A stretch of 64,000 bases of DNA from Cornus controversa (GCA_026545225.1 CM048846.1:88367270-88431269), one strand, 5' to 3'. Shown: positions 13,733-25,293, numbered from the stretch's first letter. Program-made: numbers and translations. Notes: a model not told the origin generated them from the letters alone.

Positions 13733-15130
13733 TAGGGGTGGCAAATTGGGTGTCAACCCGCCAATCCGCCCATATCCGCCCAGTTAAAAATGGATATGGG
13801 TGACTTATTTTCTTATACGGGTCATAAACGGGTTGGATAAATATAAACCAATTAATTAGCGGGTTAGATGGGTTGAATATGGGTGCCCATATTCAACCCA
13901 TCTTTCACCCATAAAACAAAATGTGAATTAAAGTTTCTCTCTTCTATCCAACCTCTCTCTCTCTTTGATCTCACTTCTCTCTCTCTCTTTCCTTTCTCTC
14001 TCTTCGATCCCACCTCTCTCTCTCTTCCCTTTCTCTCTCTTCGATCCCACCTCTCTCTCTCTTCCCCTTTCTCTCTCTATACTTGGACAATATATATATA
14101 TATTTTAAAAACGTATTTTAGTAAGAATTCAATTTTTTTAAAAATAATATTTTTCCTTTTTAGTAATTATTGTCGGACTTTACCATTGTAATTTCTTAAT
14201 TAAAAATAAGAAGAATATATAATTTAGACACAAACTTTATAGTGCAACAACAATTTTCATTGGAGCATTCTATATATATATTCATCATTCTTTAGATTTT
14301 TTTTATTAATTCCAAAAAAAAAATGACTCATCGAAAGGTCACATATTTTATTTTTTCAACGGTATTTTTATTTTTATTGATTAGTTCCAAAAGACTCAGA
14401 CTCATCCAAAAGTCACATTCTCTCCCCCTATGCACAGAGTTCATTTTGTATTAAAAAACAAGAATAATTGAATTTTCAAAAGTCACCTTTCTCTATCTAC
14501 AGAGTCCATTTTTGTGTTTGAGTACCTTTCTCAATGTTTTAATTTTAATTATATTCCATGTGTTTCTGTGATTTGGTAGGTCATTTTTAAAATTGCCCAA
14601 TTATGAAGATATAATTGAGTTAGTGTTGAATATCTTTTTCAATTGAAATACTTATTATAATTGTTTGCTTATGTTTTGGTTTTTTTACAAAAAATTTATG
14701 CTGACTAAGTTACTCGAGACTCTATACTCTTTTTTCTCTTTTGCTATAGATTCATAAATGTAATTAAACACTAGATTGCAATTAAATTCTTATATTCTTT
14801 TACGCAATCAGCTCTTGGATAAAAAAAATAAAAAAAAATTTGCTAACACCCAAAAATAAACAAACCATATAAATAATATCAGTATGATTAGCAAATTATA
14901 GTTTTTTTGTTTGATTATAGACCTTGTGCATTCCATTTTTGTGTTTGACGCCTACCTACTGTCGTGTCTAGTCGGTTCAAATATGGGTTGACGGGTTGAC
15001 CCGACCCATATTCAACCCGCCCATATTTGACCCGCAACAAACGGGTTGAATATGGGTCACAACCCATATTCAACCCGCCCATATTTGACCAGGCCCAAAC
15101 CCGCCCAACCCGCCCAACTTGCCACCCCTA
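13733..15130. mobile_element. Non-autonomous hAT element with exact 8-bp TSD
   Basis: The element starts TAGGGGTGGCAAATTGGG and ends CTTGCCACCCCTA, an inverted repeat of the hAT TAGGGGTG type. It is flanked on both sides by GTTCTATG (13725-13732 and 15131-15138), an exact 8-bp target duplication diagnostic of hAT. Inside each end are repeated subterminal motifs (GGGTTGAATATGGG / CCCATATTCAACCC) in both orientations. The middle has a CT-rich tract (about 13945-14080). There is no transposase, so it depends on an autonomous relative. It lies just downstream of the P450-1 stop codon. Confidence 0.9.
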
Positions 15131-15500
15131 GTTCTATGTAAGAGCCATTTGGAGCTCTTATTAGAGATAACATTATTTTTGGTAATGTAAGGTTTGAGAA
15201 TTTGTTAATAGTCATCTTTACATCTTATAATGAGATTTTCCCAATATATTCACAAGTGGACATAGATTTTAAGTCAATTAACCACAGTTTTTTTATTATT
15301 CTCATTTCATATTCAGTCCTTTTCTGTTCCCATTTAAGAGAGGTTGGATATGTAACTAAATTTTTAAATAAAAAGTGACATTAGCGTTCATAAATTGCTG
15401 CTTTTAAGTAAAGGAGGCTTTATTTAGGATAATTATAGAGAATATACACGGCTACAAGGCTTAATAAGCAAACATTTATGTTTATCTAGTATCATATGTA

Positions 15501-18500
15501 CTAGTAACACTCGAAAGAATATGGAGTTGTGACAACAAGTAGAGGATATTTTTTGTGGACGGTCATACCAGAGACTTCAGTCATGTCCAAACCCTCGGCT
15601 CTTGCTCCACCAGGCAATGCAAAATCGAACTTATACACAAGATTTGCTAATGCAAGCTCATTAATAGTTGCGGCGAATAGGATTCCTGGGCAACTCCTCC
15701 TTCCAGCTCCAAATGGAATTAACTGGAAGTCATGGCCTTTAAAATCTATTGAAGTATTCAAGAACCTCTCCGGCTGGAACTCTTCAGCATCTTCCCACAA
15801 CAATGGATCTCTGGCAATAGCCGAAGCATTGATAAACACTTGTGTGCCGGCTGCAATGTCATAGCCCATTACTTGGACATCTTGGGTTGATTCTCGAGGA
15901 ACCAGCAATGGGGCCGGAGGATGAAATCGCATAGACTCCTTGATCACTGCTTTCAAGTAGGGCATTTTCTCTAGATCATCCTCGGTTATCTCTAGTTTAC
16001 CTCGGGCTATTCCTCGCACCTCCATCTGGAGTTCCTTCATGACTTTCGGGTGTCTTAAGAGCTCTGTCATTGCCCACTCTAGAAGTGTGTATGTAGTATC
16101 AGTTCCAGCAACAAACATATCCTACAACAGCAAACATGTTCATGGTCCAGCAACAAACATATTAAAAAAATTGAATTTTGAATAAAGTTGATTGAAGTTG
16201 CCATCAAGTTTACGCGATTGGTAACTCACGCCCCTTTTAACTTTCAAATGGTCATAAAATTAACCATGGTAATCAAAGGCCTATAGTCCAATGTTAAAAC
16301 CTTCATATCTTAATGTGAACAAAAGTGAGTGTGACACTGAGTACTTGATCAAAATAAAAAATTAACATTGCATTTCAATTTTTTTTTTCATTGTCTAGTT
16401 GCTTTTTTCAAATTTCAATGGTCATGAATTGCCAAACTATAAAATGTTTTTTCTTATTCATAATTAAACAGTTATTTCTTTCTCATTAATAAAAAAATTG
16501 ATGCAGGAGCATCCGAGTCAGATGACACGTTGATGGTACTGAAATATCTTGAGTTGGCAGATCAGCGTAAAGATGGCAGGAAACCGTGACCTTATCACTA
16601 ATTAGGGTATTTTTGGATGCGCTTCAGTATTTTGGCCATAACTTTGGCTACAGGTGTCAGAATCGCCTTTATGACCATAATTCGAAAAGCTTGGTTCGGT
16701 GCGCATGTCATGGGCACCCAGCTAAAGCTGGGTGTGTATTTTTTTTAGGCCAAAATTTACTATTTTCCCCTCCGAATCCCTATTTTTAGTTATTTATTTC
16801 CTTTTTTAGTAATATTTCTTTTGTCGATTAGGAAGTGATTCTGGATTCGATTTGGGCCAGATTTCTGGCAGCTTCCTTCTTTTATTTCGTATTTTATTTT
16901 GGCATGATTATTAGAATTTTGCTATTTTTGATAATGTTGACCAGTTTCAACTATATAGCCCGGCTTGTGGGTTGATGTTAAGGCACTTTTGATTTTGAAT
17001 AATAATATTGAATACCAGAGACTTTTCTCTGAGTTTTTGGGCAATTCTCGTGCTTTCTTTCTGTTTATTTTCTGTTACCCTTAGCCTACAGAATAATCAC
17101 TATCTTGTCCGGCGTCAAAAATACTTTCTTTACCGAGAAAAAAAAATTGCCACACTTTGACTAGTCTATTGTATATCACATGCAACTATCATTGGCAATT
17201 GATTATTGTTCACAGAGATCCATTGACAATTTCTTGAATACCCAAGAGTACTAATTCATGGACTGGTTGAAACAATTATCACAACCAAGTGTCGAGATTG
17301 ATTGATTAAATTTATTTACCAAATTTTCAAATGATTCAGTTTATTTTAGGGCATAATGCACTCACACCCTCTGAGATTTGCCCTAAACACACTTATATAC
17401 AAAATTTACTTAAATTTACACTCACACCCCTAAAGTTTGGAGTTTGACCGCACACAACCCCAATTGAAATCCATTCGTCAAAAAATTATTTGAAATGTCT
17501 GTTTTACCTTTCAGTAACTGAAAAGATATTTTTAACCTTACTTTTCACGTTAAAATACCATATTGCTCCCAACTTTTCTTTTTCACTTGATAAAACTACC
17601 CTTATTACCTTATTGCTTTTCTCCCTCCTCTCTCACCCTCAAAGGTCACTTTCTCTAATTCTTCCTCTCTCTCTCTTTTTTTTTCTCTCTCTCTTCACTC
17701 TGTCTCTTTTTTTCTCTCTTCCTCCATCTTTCTCTCTTTCTCGAATCTGTCTCTCTACATCTAACCTCCTCTCTTTTCTTTATTTTATCTACTTCTCTCT
17801 CTTAATTCTTCACCCTTTTCTCTTTTTTCTTTTATTTTTTTCTCTTTCACCGTTTGTTATGACAGTGCACATGAAAATTGGCAATGATAGCATGGCTTTG
17901 GTGGTGGCAGTGGTGTCTCGGCAATAGTAGAAAGATGACAACAGAGGAAACCTATATGAAGAGTGTTGCAAGAGTACAAGAGTTTATTTGCAAATATAAG
18001 AAAGTTAAAAAAGGATATTTTGCATTTTGCATTTTATTACAAAGCATGCATACATTTATTTAAAAAAAAAAAAAAAAAAGTAGTGATGGCACTGATGAAA
18101 TTGAAAAGTAAGTACTGGAAAAAAAAAAACATCATCCAAGATTAATAAAGTAAATTTTAGCCTCAAAGTTTGAATTTGTTCAGATTAAATTTTATTTTTC
18201 AGTGACAACTAATATTGGGTCATACACATAATAGAGAAATAATAAAAATTATTTGCTAAATTGAATCATCAAAACACATTAGACTCCTTTTTTTATTTCA
18301 CAATTCTAAGTAAAAAATAAAACAAAAGAATTCAAAGAATTTTGTTGCCCCTTCACTAAATTCAAGGGACACTAATATAATAATATATCGGTTGAAGGAT
18401 TAATTTAGTCATTTTATTTTAATAGATTTTTTAAATATAATATAGTTATTATATTGATGGGTAAAATTGTAATTTTTCATGCAAATTACTGATGCAATTT

Positions 18501-19549
18501 TGGTCAATGGTGTGAGTATAGGTTTAAGCAAATTTTATATATGAGTATGTTTGAGGCAAACTTGAGAAAGGGTGAGTGCACTTTGCCCGTTTATTTTATG
18601 GGGAGAGAGCTTGAATCAGACTTACCAAGATGAGAGCTTTGATGCTGTCTCTATGAAGAGAATAGTAATCCGTGTTGTCTCTTTGAATTTGAAGCAAGAC
18701 ATCAACGAAGTCCTGTTGGCCTTTACCTTTATCATCTTTCTCACCATGATTGATCTCTCTTTTCTGATGATCCATATGCTCTTCAACTACACCCTCCAGG
18801 AATTCATCGAGCTCTTGAGCCATTTTCTCAACTTTAGCATCCAAACCATTCACACGATTTAGCCACGAAAGCCATGGAATATAGTCTCCCACACTAAAAG
18901 TACCCAGTAACTCCACAAACTCCCCCAACAATGCCTTGAAATTTTTAGCACCTTCCCTTCTACTGTACTTCCTCCCCAAGGTTACGCGACACACTACATC
19001 ATTTGTAAGCGAAGCAAACATTTCGCTCAAATTCACTGGTGAAGATGAAGAAGAAGAGCACTCTTTGATTTTATTGATCATGAGGGCTGTTTCTTCTTCT
19101 CTAATAGTGCGAAAGGACTGAACCCTCTTATTACTTAGAAGTTGTATTACACAAATGCTTTTCAACTGCCTCCAATACTCGCCATAAGGAGCAAAAGCCA
19201 CGTCCTTATCATAGAGAAGTTTACTAGCTATGCTTGATTTAGGCCTGTTTGAGAAGATGAGATCATGGGTTTTCATGATCTCGCGAGCTGCATCAGCAGA
19301 TGAGACGATGAGAACTGGCTTGCTGCCGAGGTGAAGCAGCATGAGTGGTCCATATTGTTGAGCTAATGATCGGAGGGAGTGATGAGGGAACAAGCCAAGT
19401 TGGTGGAGGTTTCCAACAATTGGGAACTTTGGTAGAGAAGGTGGTAGATTTTCTTTCTTTTTTGTAGTGAACCACCATTTGAAAAGGAAGAGCAAGGAGA
19501 AGAACAAGAGAAGAGGAGAGTAAAATAAAGGGTTCAATGAGAAGAACAT
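15501..19549 (-). CDS. Cytochrome P450, CYP71 clade (P450-1)
   Basis: Two exons, 19549-18626 and 16121-15501, join in phase 0 (ATCTTG|GTAAGT ... TGTAG|GATATG) to give 514 residues, normal for the family. CYP71-clade enzymes are ER-anchored, haem-dependent monooxygenases of specialised metabolism using NADPH-P450 reductase. Visible: a hydrophobic N-terminal anchor, proline hinge [19 protein letters not shown]-helix WRQLKSIC, I-helix AGTDTT, ExxR in KESMR, PERF in FQPERF, and haem loop [10 protein letters not shown] with the Cys ligand. I preferred Met at 19549 over an upstream Met at 19630, because the extra residues are not P450-like and a TATA element lies between. The 2.5-kb intron contains two transposons. 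The usual Trp in NAWAIARDP is Ser here. It is the paralogue of the gene at 29.3-31.3 kb; the substrate cannot be told. Confidence 0.9.
16499..17117 (+). mobile_element. Probable solo LTR (619 bp) in the P450-1 intron
   Basis: The segment begins TGATGCAGGAGC, ends CCGGCGTCA (TG...CA), and is flanked by AAAAT at 16494-16498 and 17118-17122, a 5-bp duplication as left by LTR retrotransposons. The 3' part (ttgaataataatattgaat then a pyrimidine-rich stretch) resembles Gypsy LTR ends. The corresponding intron of the paralogue at 29946-30333 lacks it. The TSD is low-complexity, so the call is probable rather than certain. Confidence 0.6.
17349..18588. mobile_element. Non-autonomous MULE-like element in the P450-1 intron, 10-bp TSD
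   Basis: Long terminal inverted repeats: the left end starts GGGCATAATGCACTCACACC and the right end, reverse-complemented, starts GGGCAAAGTGCACTCACC, with similarity continuing for about 80 bp. Exact 10-bp duplications GTTTATTTTA flank it at 17339-17348 and 18589-18598, the size expected for Mutator-like elements. The interior is CT-rich (17640-17850) with no transposase. The right border is only about 35 bp from the P450-1 splice donor. The equivalent place in P450-2 (about 30283-30295) is an uninterrupted cattTATTTTTAgggagg, an empty site. Confidence 0.85.
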
Positions 19550-19602
19550 GTTGCTGTTGCTAATTAAAGGGTTTAATGATGCATCTTCTACTTCTATAGG
19601 GC

Positions 19603-19620
19603 TATATATATAATATATAT
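19603..19620 (-). promoter_or_regulatory. Putative TATA element of P450-1
   Basis: A TATATATA-type stretch about 55-70 bp upstream of the preferred start codon at 19549. This leaves room for a transcription start near 19570-19580. It supports choosing that Met over the one at 19630. Confidence 0.4.
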
Positions 19621-19649
19621 ACACACACACATGTAATTATAAGACTAAT

Positions 19650-19967
19650 TGATTAAAGAAGTGACTAATAATTGGATGAATTCCTTGTTTGGGCTGGTTA
19701 TTTCCTTGTTCTCATGTTTTGTTTATATCGAATCGGCCTTTAGCCCAGTTCTTTTGGACTCTACTGTACAGTTTACATACATTAATATATGCTTGCTTAA
19801 CCCTCCCAACTATGTTAGAACTTCTCAGTTCAAAATATTACCCCCAATTACAAGCAAGTTTGGTGGCCAAAACTGACTTCACAGGAGTATCTCTCTACTA
19901 TTTTTCAGCGACAAGAACTTTGAGGCATGCACTTGCATCAAAATGCAAAAGCCATTAAATACAGTCA
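19650..19967. other. P450-1 upstream region
   Basis: Intergenic DNA upstream of P450-1, presumably containing its promoter. No further regulatory element can be named with confidence. Confidence 0.35.
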
Positions 19968-20388
19968 GGCCCGGTCCTGGCCTGGCCTGAGAATCCTAAA
20001 ATGAAAAGGGACCAAAGAAAATTTTCATGGAATATATAATTTTACAATTGCAAAAAAATTATAATAGCTCTGATGTTTCGTTAAAATGACACAATCAACG
20101 AATTTTGTTTGTGTATTGTTTTAAAAAAACTTAGGAAGAGCTCTTTTTGAAATTGAATCATTTTTTTTTTCTTTTCTCGTGCCTAGATTTAAATTTTGGA
20201 GTAGACGTAAGAAAAATAACTAACCTTATAAATAGATAATTTAAGCATTCTTCAAACTCCAAACTATAAATCTCTATTTGATTCAGATTTGGGGTTGCAA
20301 AAAATATAAATAAAAAAATTACCGAACATCAATAAAGTTTATTTATCTTAAATAAAATGGAAAAAACAGATAATAAAAAAAACACAAA

Positions 20389-20600
20389 TCACTTAAATTA
20401 ATTAAAACAGAAAAAAATATATTAAAAAAATAAAACAGAAATCACTTAAATTAATTAAAACAGAAAAAAAATAGATTAAAAAAACATAACAGAAATCACT
20501 TAAATTAATTAAAACAGAAAAAAAATATATTAAAAAATACAACATAAACCACTTAAATGAATTAAAAATAGAAAAAAATAGTTTCAAAAAATGCATACAT
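20389..20600. repeat. Minisatellite, ~58-bp unit, about 4 copies
   Basis: A unit containing cacttaaattaattaaaac followed by an A-rich stretch recurs about four times head to tail. The 67-residue minus-strand frame here is a translation of this repeat and not a gene. Confidence 0.8.
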
Positions 20601-20815
20601 AACATGCATGAATCGGCATAAGAAGAAGAAGAATAACATGTGTCTTGTCTTCGGCCTCATTTTCTTCGTCTACAATAGTCAACAAAGGGTGTATTTGAGT
20701 TATTTTATTTTATTCCTCTCTTACTTATTTTTTATTCTTTTTTTCATACCAACATTTCTTTCTTTGATATAACGCTCTCTCCTCCCATCTTTCTTTTATT
20801 TTGTCTTCCACTCAT

Positions 20816-20852
<37 letters not shown>

Positions 20853-20984
20853 CTCTCTCTCTCTCTCTCTCCTCTCATCACTATATATTCTACTAACATC
20901 TCTCATTCTTTTTTTTTTCTTATTCTTTTTTGAAAAGGCAAATGTATGCTTGACTCATATTGCATACATATATTTATATATATA

Positions 20985-21120
20985 TATATATATATATAAT
21001 TTAGAGGCCGGACATATATATGTTTATATATATATACTTTTTTTTGTCCTCCTATATATATATATATAATTTAGAGGCCGGACATATATATGTTTATATA
21101 TATATAATTTTTTTTTGTCC
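20985..21120. repeat. Tandem duplication of ~60 bp with AT runs
   Basis: The phrase tttagaggccggacatat followed by TA repeats and a poly-T/GTCC segment occurs twice in tandem (about 21000 and 21070). Confidence 0.75.
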
Positions 21121-21657
21121 TTACATATACATGGATATATAAAAAAATATTTGGAGCCCCTTGAGATGTGGGGTCCAAAGCCGCCGCGTAGGTCTCCTAT
21201 GTCTAGGGCAGACTCGAATACAATAATTTGCTGGCCCAAGTAAGCATGCAATCAAACAAGAGAAGAAACTTGAATGAAACCATATTGTCCTCTTGATTAT
21301 GTGTTGATTGGTGATTGAAACACACTACTCTAAATGTATACATATAGAGAATAAACATTAATTTATTATGCAACGTAGCATGATGGACCAAAAAATCCAC
21401 ACATATTCTCTTTTATTATGAGAGTAAATCCTCAAGATTTCTTTGAAAGATTTGAAATCGCTTGGGATGATAGCTTTTGAAACTTTTCTGTACATAAAGT
21501 ATAAAAAAATACAACCAATAATGGTGATGTGAAAACTTTGGAAAAAAAAATTGTGAACATACAAACAAACGAGAGAAGAAACTTGAATGAAATCATATTG
21601 TCCTCTTGATTATGTGTCAATTAGGATTGAAACACACTAGTCTAATATATATACATA

Positions 21658-22229
21658 TGTAGTAACCTTTGTGGACGGGTGTAAGTGGGCGGGTGCATAG
21701 ACAGACACTGGGCTGAGCTACCACACTGACAGGGTACAGGATGCTCAATCCCACATCGCCTGGGTGTGGAAAAGGGGATGTGCTTATATGTAGTATGTTA
21801 TCTTCAAATGGTATGAGGCCTTTTGGGGTAAACCCAATAGCAAAACCGTGCGGGCTATGACCCAAAGCGGACAATATCATACCATGTGTTGGAGCAAGGT
21901 ATTACAATTGGTATCAGAGCCTGAACCCAGCCGGAAGTAAGTGTGCCGACGAGGGCGTCGGGCCTAGTAGGGGGGTGGATTGTAGTAACCCTTGTGGACG
22001 GGTGTGAGTGGGCGGGTGCGAAGACAGACACTGGGCTGAGCTACCACACTGACAGGGTACAGGGTGCTCAATCCCACATCGCCTGGGTGTGAAAAAGGGG
22101 ATGTGCTTATATGTAGTATGTTCTCTTCAAATGGTATGAGGCCTTTTGGGATAAACCCAATAGCAAAACCGTGCAGGCTATGGCCCAAAGCGGACAATAT
22201 CATACCATGTGTTGGAGCGGGGTATTACA
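21658..22229 (+). mobile_element. Complete TRIM retroelement, 572 bp (copy 1)
   Basis: Two LTRs of 249 bp (21658-21906 and 21981-22229) start TGTAGTAACC and end TATTACA (TG...CA). The internal region is only 74 bp. A primer-binding site TGGTATCAGAGC (21909-21920) follows the first LTR by 2 bp and matches the 3' end of initiator tRNA-Met. A purine tract agtaggggggtgga (about 21966-21979) precedes the second LTR. Target duplication ACATA lies at 21653-21657 and 22230-22234. This is the definition of a terminal-repeat retrotransposon in miniature: no coding capacity, mobilised in trans. Confidence 0.93.
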
Positions 22230-22241
22230 ACATATAGAGAA

Positions 22242-22443
22242 ACACTGGGCTGAGCTACTACACTGACAGGGTACAGGGTGCTCAATCCCACATCGCCTGG
22301 GTGTGGAAAAGGGGATGTGCTTATATGTAGTATGTTCTCTTCAAATGGTATGAGGCCTTTTGGGGTAAACCCAATAGCAAAACCGTGCGGGCTATGGCCC
22401 AAAGCGGACAATATCATACCATGTGTTGGAGCGGGGTATTACA
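22242..22443 (+). repeat. Partial TRIM LTR, 5' ~50 bp missing
   Basis: Matches the LTR of the neighbouring TRIM from acactgggctgagc to the TATTACA end, but lacks its first part. It is bordered on both sides by acatatagag, which is host sequence of the surrounding tandem repeat. It looks like a product of unequal recombination or deletion next to copy 1. Confidence 0.85.
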
Positions 22444-22832
22444 ACATATAGAGAATAAACATTAATTTATTATACAACGTAACATGATGGGATGATAGCT
22501 TTTGAAACTTTTATGAACATAAATTATAGAAAAAAAAGATGAAAACTACAACCAATAATGGTGATGTGAAAACTTTCAACTTTGGAAAAAGAAATTGTAA
22601 ACATGCAATCAAACGAGAGAAGAACTTGAATCAAATCATATAATATATATACATATAGAGAATAAACATTAATTTATTATGCAACATAACATGATGGGAT
22701 GATAGCTTTTGAAACTTTTATGAACATAAAGTATAGAGAAAAAAAAGATGAAAAATACAACCAATAATGGTGATATGAAAACTTTCAACTTTGGAAAAAG
22801 AAATTGTTAATTCCACGGTCCAAAGGGTTATA

Positions 22833-23404
22833 TGTAGTAACCCTTGTGGACGGGTGTGAGTGGGCGGGTGCATAGACAGACACTGGGCTGAGCTACCACA
22901 CTGACAGGGTACAAGGTACTCAATCCCACATCGCCTGGGTGTGGAAAAGGGGATGTGCTTATATGTAGTATGTTCTCTTCAAATGGTATGAGGCCTTTTG
23001 GGGTAAACCCAATAGCAAAACCGTGCGGGCTATGGCCCAAAGCGGACAATATTATACCATGTGTTGGAGCGGGGTATTACAGTTGGTATCAGAGCCTAAA
23101 CCCAGCCGGAAGTAAGTGTGCCGACGAGGGCGTCGGGCCTCGTAGGGGGGTGGATTGTAGTAACCCTTGTGGACGGGTGTGAGTGGGTGGGTGCATAGAC
23201 AGACACTGGGCTGAGCTACCACACTGACAGGGTACAGGGTACTCAATCCCACATCGCCTGGGTGTGGAAAAGGGGATGTGCTTATATGTAGTATGTTCTC
23301 TTCAAATGGTATGAGGCCTTTTGGGATAAACCCAATAGCAAAACCGTGCGGGCTATGGCCCAAAGCGGACAACATTATACCATGTGTTGGAGCGGGGTAT
23401 TACA
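22833..23404 (+). mobile_element. Complete TRIM retroelement, 572 bp (copy 2)
   Basis: Same architecture as copy 1: LTRs 22833-23081 and 23156-23404 (249 bp each), primer-binding site TGGTATCAGAGC at 23084-23095, and a purine tract before the second LTR. Exact target duplication TTATA at 22828-22832 and 23405-23409. The LTRs differ at only a few positions, suggesting recent insertion. Confidence 0.93.
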
Positions 23405-23409
23405 TTATA

Positions 23410-25290
23410 TATTTCAACAACTCTCTTCTCGTAGACTACTTAGAACCCTCTCGTACACAGAAATACCATAAAACTTAGAATGGTCAGAGTTGGAATAATA
23501 AGCACAAAAGCAGAGTTGATTGAAGAGATAGAGAACAGTAAAAAAATTCTTTTACAAAACTACAACAGAAATGATCCATAGTAGGTTATGGTCACAGTGT
23601 AGTGAGAGCTTTGGCATTAGTCGCAAAAGTTTCAGTCGAAATCTAGAAAGCACAGATACTTAACCGAATGCATCGTATTTGTATTGAACACTCGAAAACC
23701 GTGTCAAACACTCGGACACGTCAAAGCATATTCCCAAAGCTGTTGAGGCATTTCTGTTCGCTGCTAAATCCTCAAATTTTGATATTTAGCAGCAGTTTCA
23801 AACGTCACTATATGTCATATGTATTTTTTTTTTTTAATTTTCAATAGTAGCCAAGAAAACATAAATATCATGCATCTTCAAATTAATAGTAAAAAAGACT
23901 CATCATCATATTTTATTGGTTAAAGGTATAAACGGATGAAAATATCACATCATCAATATATCAGATTCAAGAGTCTACAAAAATCATACGTCTTCATCAT
24001 CTCTACAGAATGCCATATTCTAAACCAATCTAATGTTAAACCTACGCGCAAGTTGCAACCTGCAAAATAAAATAAAAATAAAGTACAGTCAGACATCAGT
24101 TGGACAAATACGAGTTTCAAATCCCAGCTGACAAAGATGCAAATGTGTGTAGAGAGAGAGAGAACAAATTAAATTATGTTAAAATTTTAGAATAATTGAA
24201 AGTTTTTAGAATGTGCAACACAAACCAGACAGCATCAAAATGAAGGAATTTCCAACATATCAATTAACTGGGTTACCTAAATCGAAGTACATATACCCCT
24301 TCAATTTGCATAGAATTCACTCATATATATGTTTATGCAATTCAAACTACACAACATAAAACTACTCAAATTCATTTAATAAAATATATTCTTTTACATC
24401 TGAACTAAGTAGGTCATATGCATCTGCATCAACTAAATCAAATAGCATATAGTATTGGGCTAGGATAATAAATGTAACAAAATGGTACTGAATGATGTAA
24501 GAGCACTGGTTTACTTACTTTTAATCTCCCTGTAGATAGCATTGACTTGTATTTTTATGTTTTCAAATTTAAACTAACAATTGAAAATTGTGAAAATTTT
24601 AGTCAAAAATAAGGAAATATTCTACACTAGATACACCAGAAGCTCCATGCAGCTCCTATTAATGTTCTCCAAACATCTCCAATAAATACTAAAAGAATGG
24701 AACAGTTAAAACACCTTGATCCACTTCATATATCTTGTTCCTCATCACACACCAAAGCAGGATTAACAAAAACCTATAGAGACTAAACGAACCAAGTAAA
24801 GCAGCGATGGCTTCAAAAACTCAATCTATTGGTATACACATCACAAGACAAGATTTACCATACGGAAGAACATCTATAAATGCAAAACGTATTAAGTGAA
24901 TAAACACTTCAGTAAGTGGATACAGCTTTTTCTCCTAATATATGACCCAAATCTTCAGATATAATGTGACTAATATAAAGCATTCTACCAATATATTCTA
25001 TTGTATAAATGTATTTTCATGCCAAATATCCCAGTATTTCTAACAAATAAATATTCTCAACAAATATGGTAAAGTGACACTTTCTTACACCCTTACTTAT
25101 ACTAATGCTAAGGCTACGCAGCTTGTAAACAAAATTATCTATTTTATTTCAGATAAAAGACTAAAAAATACAGGTATCAAAATTCAGGATAGCTGCAGAT
25201 GCATCAAAATTAGGATAGCTACAGACGCATGAGTAAAAATAGAGAAAAATAACCGCAAATGAGTTCTATACCGAGAGCTAAGATTCAACT
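23410..25290. other. Intergenic, nothing recognised
   Basis: AT-rich sequence without coding signal in any frame that I can support. It ends at the Transposase_24 remnant. Confidence 0.4.
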
Positions 25291-25293
25291 TAC

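Larger units (their letters stand above)
19968..21222. mobile_element. Degenerate hAT-like remains (CAGGCCCGG-type ends)
   Basis: The left edge (caggcccggtcctggcctgg) and a right-hand segment (gagccccttgagatgtggggtccaaagc... about 21152-21222) resemble the ends of plant hAT-like elements with CAGGGCCGG termini. No clean inverted repeat or target duplication was found, and the middle is filled by minisatellites and AT runs. Low-confidence family assignment. Confidence 0.35.
21245..22812. repeat. Three tandem copies of a ~320-bp unit, the second split by a TRIM
   Basis: Units begin near 21245, 21564 and 22605 with variants of caaacgagagaagaaacttg. They share acatatagagaataaacatt, gggatgatagcttttgaaac and caaccaataatggtgatgtg in the same order. 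The middle unit is interrupted by the TRIM at 21658-22229 and a partial LTR. Each unit ends with ctttggaaaaagaaattgt. The unit codes for no recognisable protein. Confidence 0.8.

Noticed and set aside
13883-14191. 102-residue frame rich in Ser/Leu/Phe
   Set aside because: It is a translation of a CT-rich tract inside the hAT element.
15529-15864. Plus-strand frames opposite the P450 exons (15529-15864 and 29353-29688)
   Set aside because: They are antisense shadows of conserved P450 coding sequence, which is why they resemble each other.
17490-17927. 145-residue Leu/Ser/Phe-rich frame resembling a membrane protein
   Set aside because: It is a pyrimidine-rich repeat inside the MULE-like element in the P450-1 intron. 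No conserved motif.
19567-19630. Upstream Met at 19630 as the P450-1 start
   Set aside because: The added residues (MCVYIYYIYS...) are not P450-like and translate a TATA-rich leader.
21909-21920. Initiator tRNA-Met-like match
   Set aside because: Only 12 bases match, at the position of a retroelement primer-binding site. There is no tRNA gene fold.
21658-22229. Cassandra-type TRIM with 5S rRNA promoter
   Set aside because: The LTR has no recognisable 5S box A or box C sequence, so it is another TRIM family.
21617-23375. Recurring ~79-residue minus-strand frames (MILSALGHSPHGFAIGF...) at 21.6-23.4, 62.4 and 63.3 kb
   Set aside because: They lie entirely within TRIM LTRs and recur only because the LTRs are near-identical. 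They run antisense to the element and show no domain.
23590-23610. tgtagtg at about 23597 as a CACTA right end
   Set aside because: It lacks the ...TTTCTTGTAGTG context and has no partner end or matching 3-bp duplication.
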